Below are positions 60,183 through 64,000 of a stretch of 64,000 nucleotides of DNA, one piece after another. Source of the stretch: Flaccisagitta enflata (taxonomy: Eukaryota; Chaetognatha; Sagittoidea; Aphragmophora); contig OZ231126.1 of assembly GCA_965153355.1 (NCBI GenBank), forward strand, positions 41,044,001-41,108,000, given 5' to 3'. The notes below the pieces were generated by a model that saw only the letters and a list, made by a program, of their open reading frames with translations, made no database searches and had not been told where the DNA came from. Numbering within the stretch: the stretch's first letter is position 1; each line of letters starts with the position of its first letter. The position numbers and the translations under genes are program-made.

Positions 60183-60258
60183 AGTTGGCCAAGGCGAGGC
60201 TCGAACCCGCAACCCAGCGGGCGAAATGCAGGCGCACTACCACTGTGCTTTCTCCCCC
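60183..60258 (-). repeat. tRNA-like sequence (tRNA pseudogene or SINE head)
   Basis: On the minus strand it shows an A-box/D-arm-like GCACAGTGGTAGTGC and a perfect B-box GGTTCGAGCC. A five-pair T-stem, GCGGG/CTCGC, closes the loop. The anticodon stem and acceptor do not pair well, so a functional tRNA is unlikely. (TTG)n begins about 10 bp to its right. Confidence 0.45.
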
Positions 60259-60265
60259 CCCGTCG

Positions 60266-61385
<1,120 letters not shown>

Positions 61386-61392
61386 AAGCGTT

Positions 61393-62351
61393 GCACTAAG
61401 GGCCACGGATTGCGCTAGATGGCTCCCTGGGTATTTAGGTGAAAATCTTTATCTCTGCTATATGGCTCAAACTAAGTAGAATGGTCATGGTAGCATTCGA
61501 ACATACATTACCAGTCCATTTGACAGGTTTGATGGCAATTTAGAGTGAAAAAAGGCGACCTAAATGGACATTCCTACGAAAAATGCGAAATTTCAAGAAA
61601 AATCAATGAATTTTTTGGATTATCTGTTAAGATTACAAAAAGCTCATGATATCTTCAACATTGGATTGGATTCCTTCATTAATGTATAAATGTCTAGAAA
61701 AATTTAAAAAATCATTATTTTTTACATTTTTAGCGCTATTAGATTAGTCTACTATTAGTACATATTTGACCTAATTTGTATGCTTTTATTACCCTATAAA
61801 TATAAAAAATCGCACAAGGACGCACAATGAGCCACCTATGCCAAAATGAAGTTCAAGGGGTCCTGAATCCAGAATGCTATGGCTCAAGGGGGCCTTCGAC
61901 GTCCAAATTTTGATTTTCTTGGCCTAAAATGGACAAGTAATAAAATGGATAAAAGTAAAAATCTATAGTTGATTGGAAGAAAAATGAGCAAAATGAGCTA
62001 AATGAGCAAAAAAATGATTTTTTTAGCACCTTATAAAGGAATCTTATTGATCAAAGACAAAAATTCAATTGATTTGGTCAAAACATTAGACAATTTAGAT
62101 ACTAAACTAAAGAGAGTTTAGCAGTATTTTTCACTTCATTTTCTCAAATTTCTCTTCTTTTGTACTCTAAGCTCATAAAGCTCTTTATCCAATAGAAATG
62201 AGTCAATATTGGATATAAATAGTTTCATAACATTTGAAAATATGAAGAAAAATGTTTTTCACTCTGTATATTTCATAAGGAACAATGTAATGGAAAAGAT
62301 GTAATGTTAATCCCCAATGAGCCACCTAGCGCACAATGCAGCCCACAGTGC
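61393..62351. mobile_element. ~960-bp element with degenerate terminal inverted repeats
   Basis: The left end GCACTAAGGGCCACGGATTG and the inverse of the right end (GCACTGTGGGCTGCATTGTG) match imperfectly over ~42 bp, including GCGCTAG(A/G)TGGCTC. GTT flanks both sides. No long ORF. Confidence 0.55.
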
Positions 62352-62617
62352 GTTGTTCTTGTTTTTTTCTGTGGTTTTCAAAGCTTTTGTTCCGCGACAT
62401 CTAAACTCTAGAAATTACAACTCTGAAAGAAAAAAGAGACGATGTAGAATTATTTTTTTATAGGGTTTTGGTAAAAATGAGCTCAGTAAAAAGCCCTTTC
62501 AACGAAACCCAATGGAACCTGATTTTCTCGGGCAAATTTCTCTGTAGCCACTGAAGTAATTGCTAGTAATAAAATCAACACAAACACACATGCAAAATAG
62601 CACATCAGAGCAAACGC

Positions 62618-62620
<3 letters not shown>

Positions 62621-62713
<93 letters not shown>

Positions 62714-62796
62714 TTCTTCCTTCTTTCTTCTTTCTTCTTTTTTCTTTCTTCTTTCTTCTTTCTTCGTTCTTCTTTCTCCTTTCTTCCTTCTTTCTG

Positions 62797-62860
<64 letters not shown>

Positions 62861-62863
62861 TTT

Positions 62864-62959
<96 letters not shown>

Positions 62960-63137
62960 TGATTCTTTGTTTCTTTGTTTCTTTCTTCCTGTCTTTGTTT
63001 CTTTGTTTGTTTCTTTGTTTGTTTGTTTGTTTGTTTGTTTGTTTCTTTGTTTTTTGTTTTATTACTTCTTTGTTTCTTTGCTTGTTTGTTTGTTTGATTG
63101 TTTGTTTGTTTGTTTGTTTCTTTCATTCATTTTTTTT

Positions 63138-63192
<55 letters not shown>

Positions 63193-63193
63193 C

Positions 63194-63257
<64 letters not shown>
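62621..63257 (+). repeat. (AC)n then (CTTT)n field
   Basis: About 45 AC units, then CTTT with internal blocks of GTTT/CTTT variants (about 62960-63120). Confidence 0.95.
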
Positions 63258-63655
63258 ATATATAGATTCTTATATTTAGATGTTTAGAGGACAAAAACCA
63301 AGGTCGATTTTTTTTTAAGTGTATAGGTTGTTTTTCTGGTTTGTGGTCAGTTCCAACGCCCTCTCAATTTTGCCCCTTGACATCAAAATTGGTCACTCTG
63401 TTAACGAAGGATCATGATCCTGCGGACGGAAACCAGGTTTGAGCGGTTTGAAATGCAAGGAAAGCAGTTTATGACTAACACTAAGCTGACACAAAGATTT
63501 AAAGAAATAGCCTTTTTCAAGCCAAGGCTAGGACAAATTTCAGGGTAATCAACAATTTTTTTTTTTTTTTTTTTTTTGATTGACAAAAGTAATCTATTTT
63601 TCAATCAAGACAAAGCTATCACGGTCCTACTTGGATAAATTAAGAATCAATTAAA

Positions 63656-63856
63656 CAAGGCCAACACCCATAAGTCGCGTGCGAGACTTAAACAATGACT
63701 TCAAATGACCTAGTATACTCTTAAATGACTTAAAATGGCTGAAGGGAAAAATGATAAAGAAAAGTAAAAGTGTGACGGACGGACAGACAGACTGACCAAC
63801 GGATGGACGGACGGACGGACGGACAAAGCGGGATGTAGAGTCAAGTGTATGCGACT
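63656..63856 (-). mobile_element. Hairpin-ended element, degenerate copy
   Basis: CAAGGCCAACACC at the left, GGAC/GACA repeats inside, and a damaged hairpin ending GCGACTAAAAA. Other partial copies are at 108-322, 4408-4494, 7792-7895 (stem AGGTGC/GCACCT), 14613-14738, 22576-22593, 32095-32501, 40618-40690, 43385-43474, 54941-55025, 56958-57010 and 58420-58652. Confidence 0.45.
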
Positions 63857-64000
63857 AAAAATGTTTGCTTCCCACTTGAGACCGATGAAATGTCACTAAA
63901 TGATCAAATCAAGTTCCAATATTTCGATGTTAAGCATTTCAAAGACTATTTTTCTAACATTTTTTTTTTTGCACACCTTGACACTTTGGCTCTAAAAATG

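Overview
This is a stretch of a nuclear genome from a repeat-rich eukaryote with low overall GC. Three protein-coding genes can be resolved exon by exon. All use canonical GT-AG introns, their phases match at every junction, and their exons are visibly richer in GC than the introns. The lineage cannot be fixed from the sequence alone. A plant-type C2 phospholipase D next to a membrane mucin with SEA-like modules and a Schlafen/SF1-like NTPase would suit a protist, a basal holozoan or an alga better than a land plant or a vertebrate. No prokaryotic or organellar gene was seen.

Layout, left to right. (1) 429-23846, minus strand: 16 exons of a C2/HKD phospholipase D. Its N-terminal exon is at the right and its last exon(s) lie beyond the left edge of the window. 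The introns (up to 8.5 kb) hold dinucleotide, trinucleotide and 13-bp arrays, a ~160-bp satellite, foldback elements and small transposons. (2) 23847-36395: a gene-poor spacer with MITEs, a (CTTT)n field of about 1.1 kb and copies of an abundant small mobile repeat. (3) 36396-44847, plus strand: a four-exon gene for a ~1048-residue protein joining an N-terminal domain with a papain-like H...NC signature to an SF1/Schlafen-like P-loop NTPase. It is divergent to the PLD gene. (4) 44848-47378: a 111-bp tandem array and a GAA tract. (5) 47379-54776, minus strand: a complete eight-exon gene for a ~694-residue transmembrane mucin (signal peptide, Ser/Thr/Pro-type repeat domain, two SEA-like modules, one TM helix, short acidic tail), convergent with the NTPase gene. 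(6) 54777-64000: repeats only, including a 610-bp MITE, a tRNA-like sequence, several hundred bases of (TTG)n, and (GAAT)/(AAAT)/(GAAA) and (CTTT) fields.

The three genes show no obvious pathway link, although PLD (predicted to be acylated) and the mucin would both act at membranes. The most unusual non-coding signal is a small dispersed element (about 16-20 full or partial copies, ~100-460 bp) that ends in a short hairpin followed by an A-run. Copies carry different stem sequences with matching changes in both arms, and one copy can be compared with related unoccupied sites. Other points to follow up are the domain pairing in the NTPase gene, the two SEA-like modules each split by a phase-1 intron in the Gly codon before the Ser of the G-S motif, decayed exon copies around one of them, and CT microsatellites that take the place of polypyrimidine tracts at splice acceptors.
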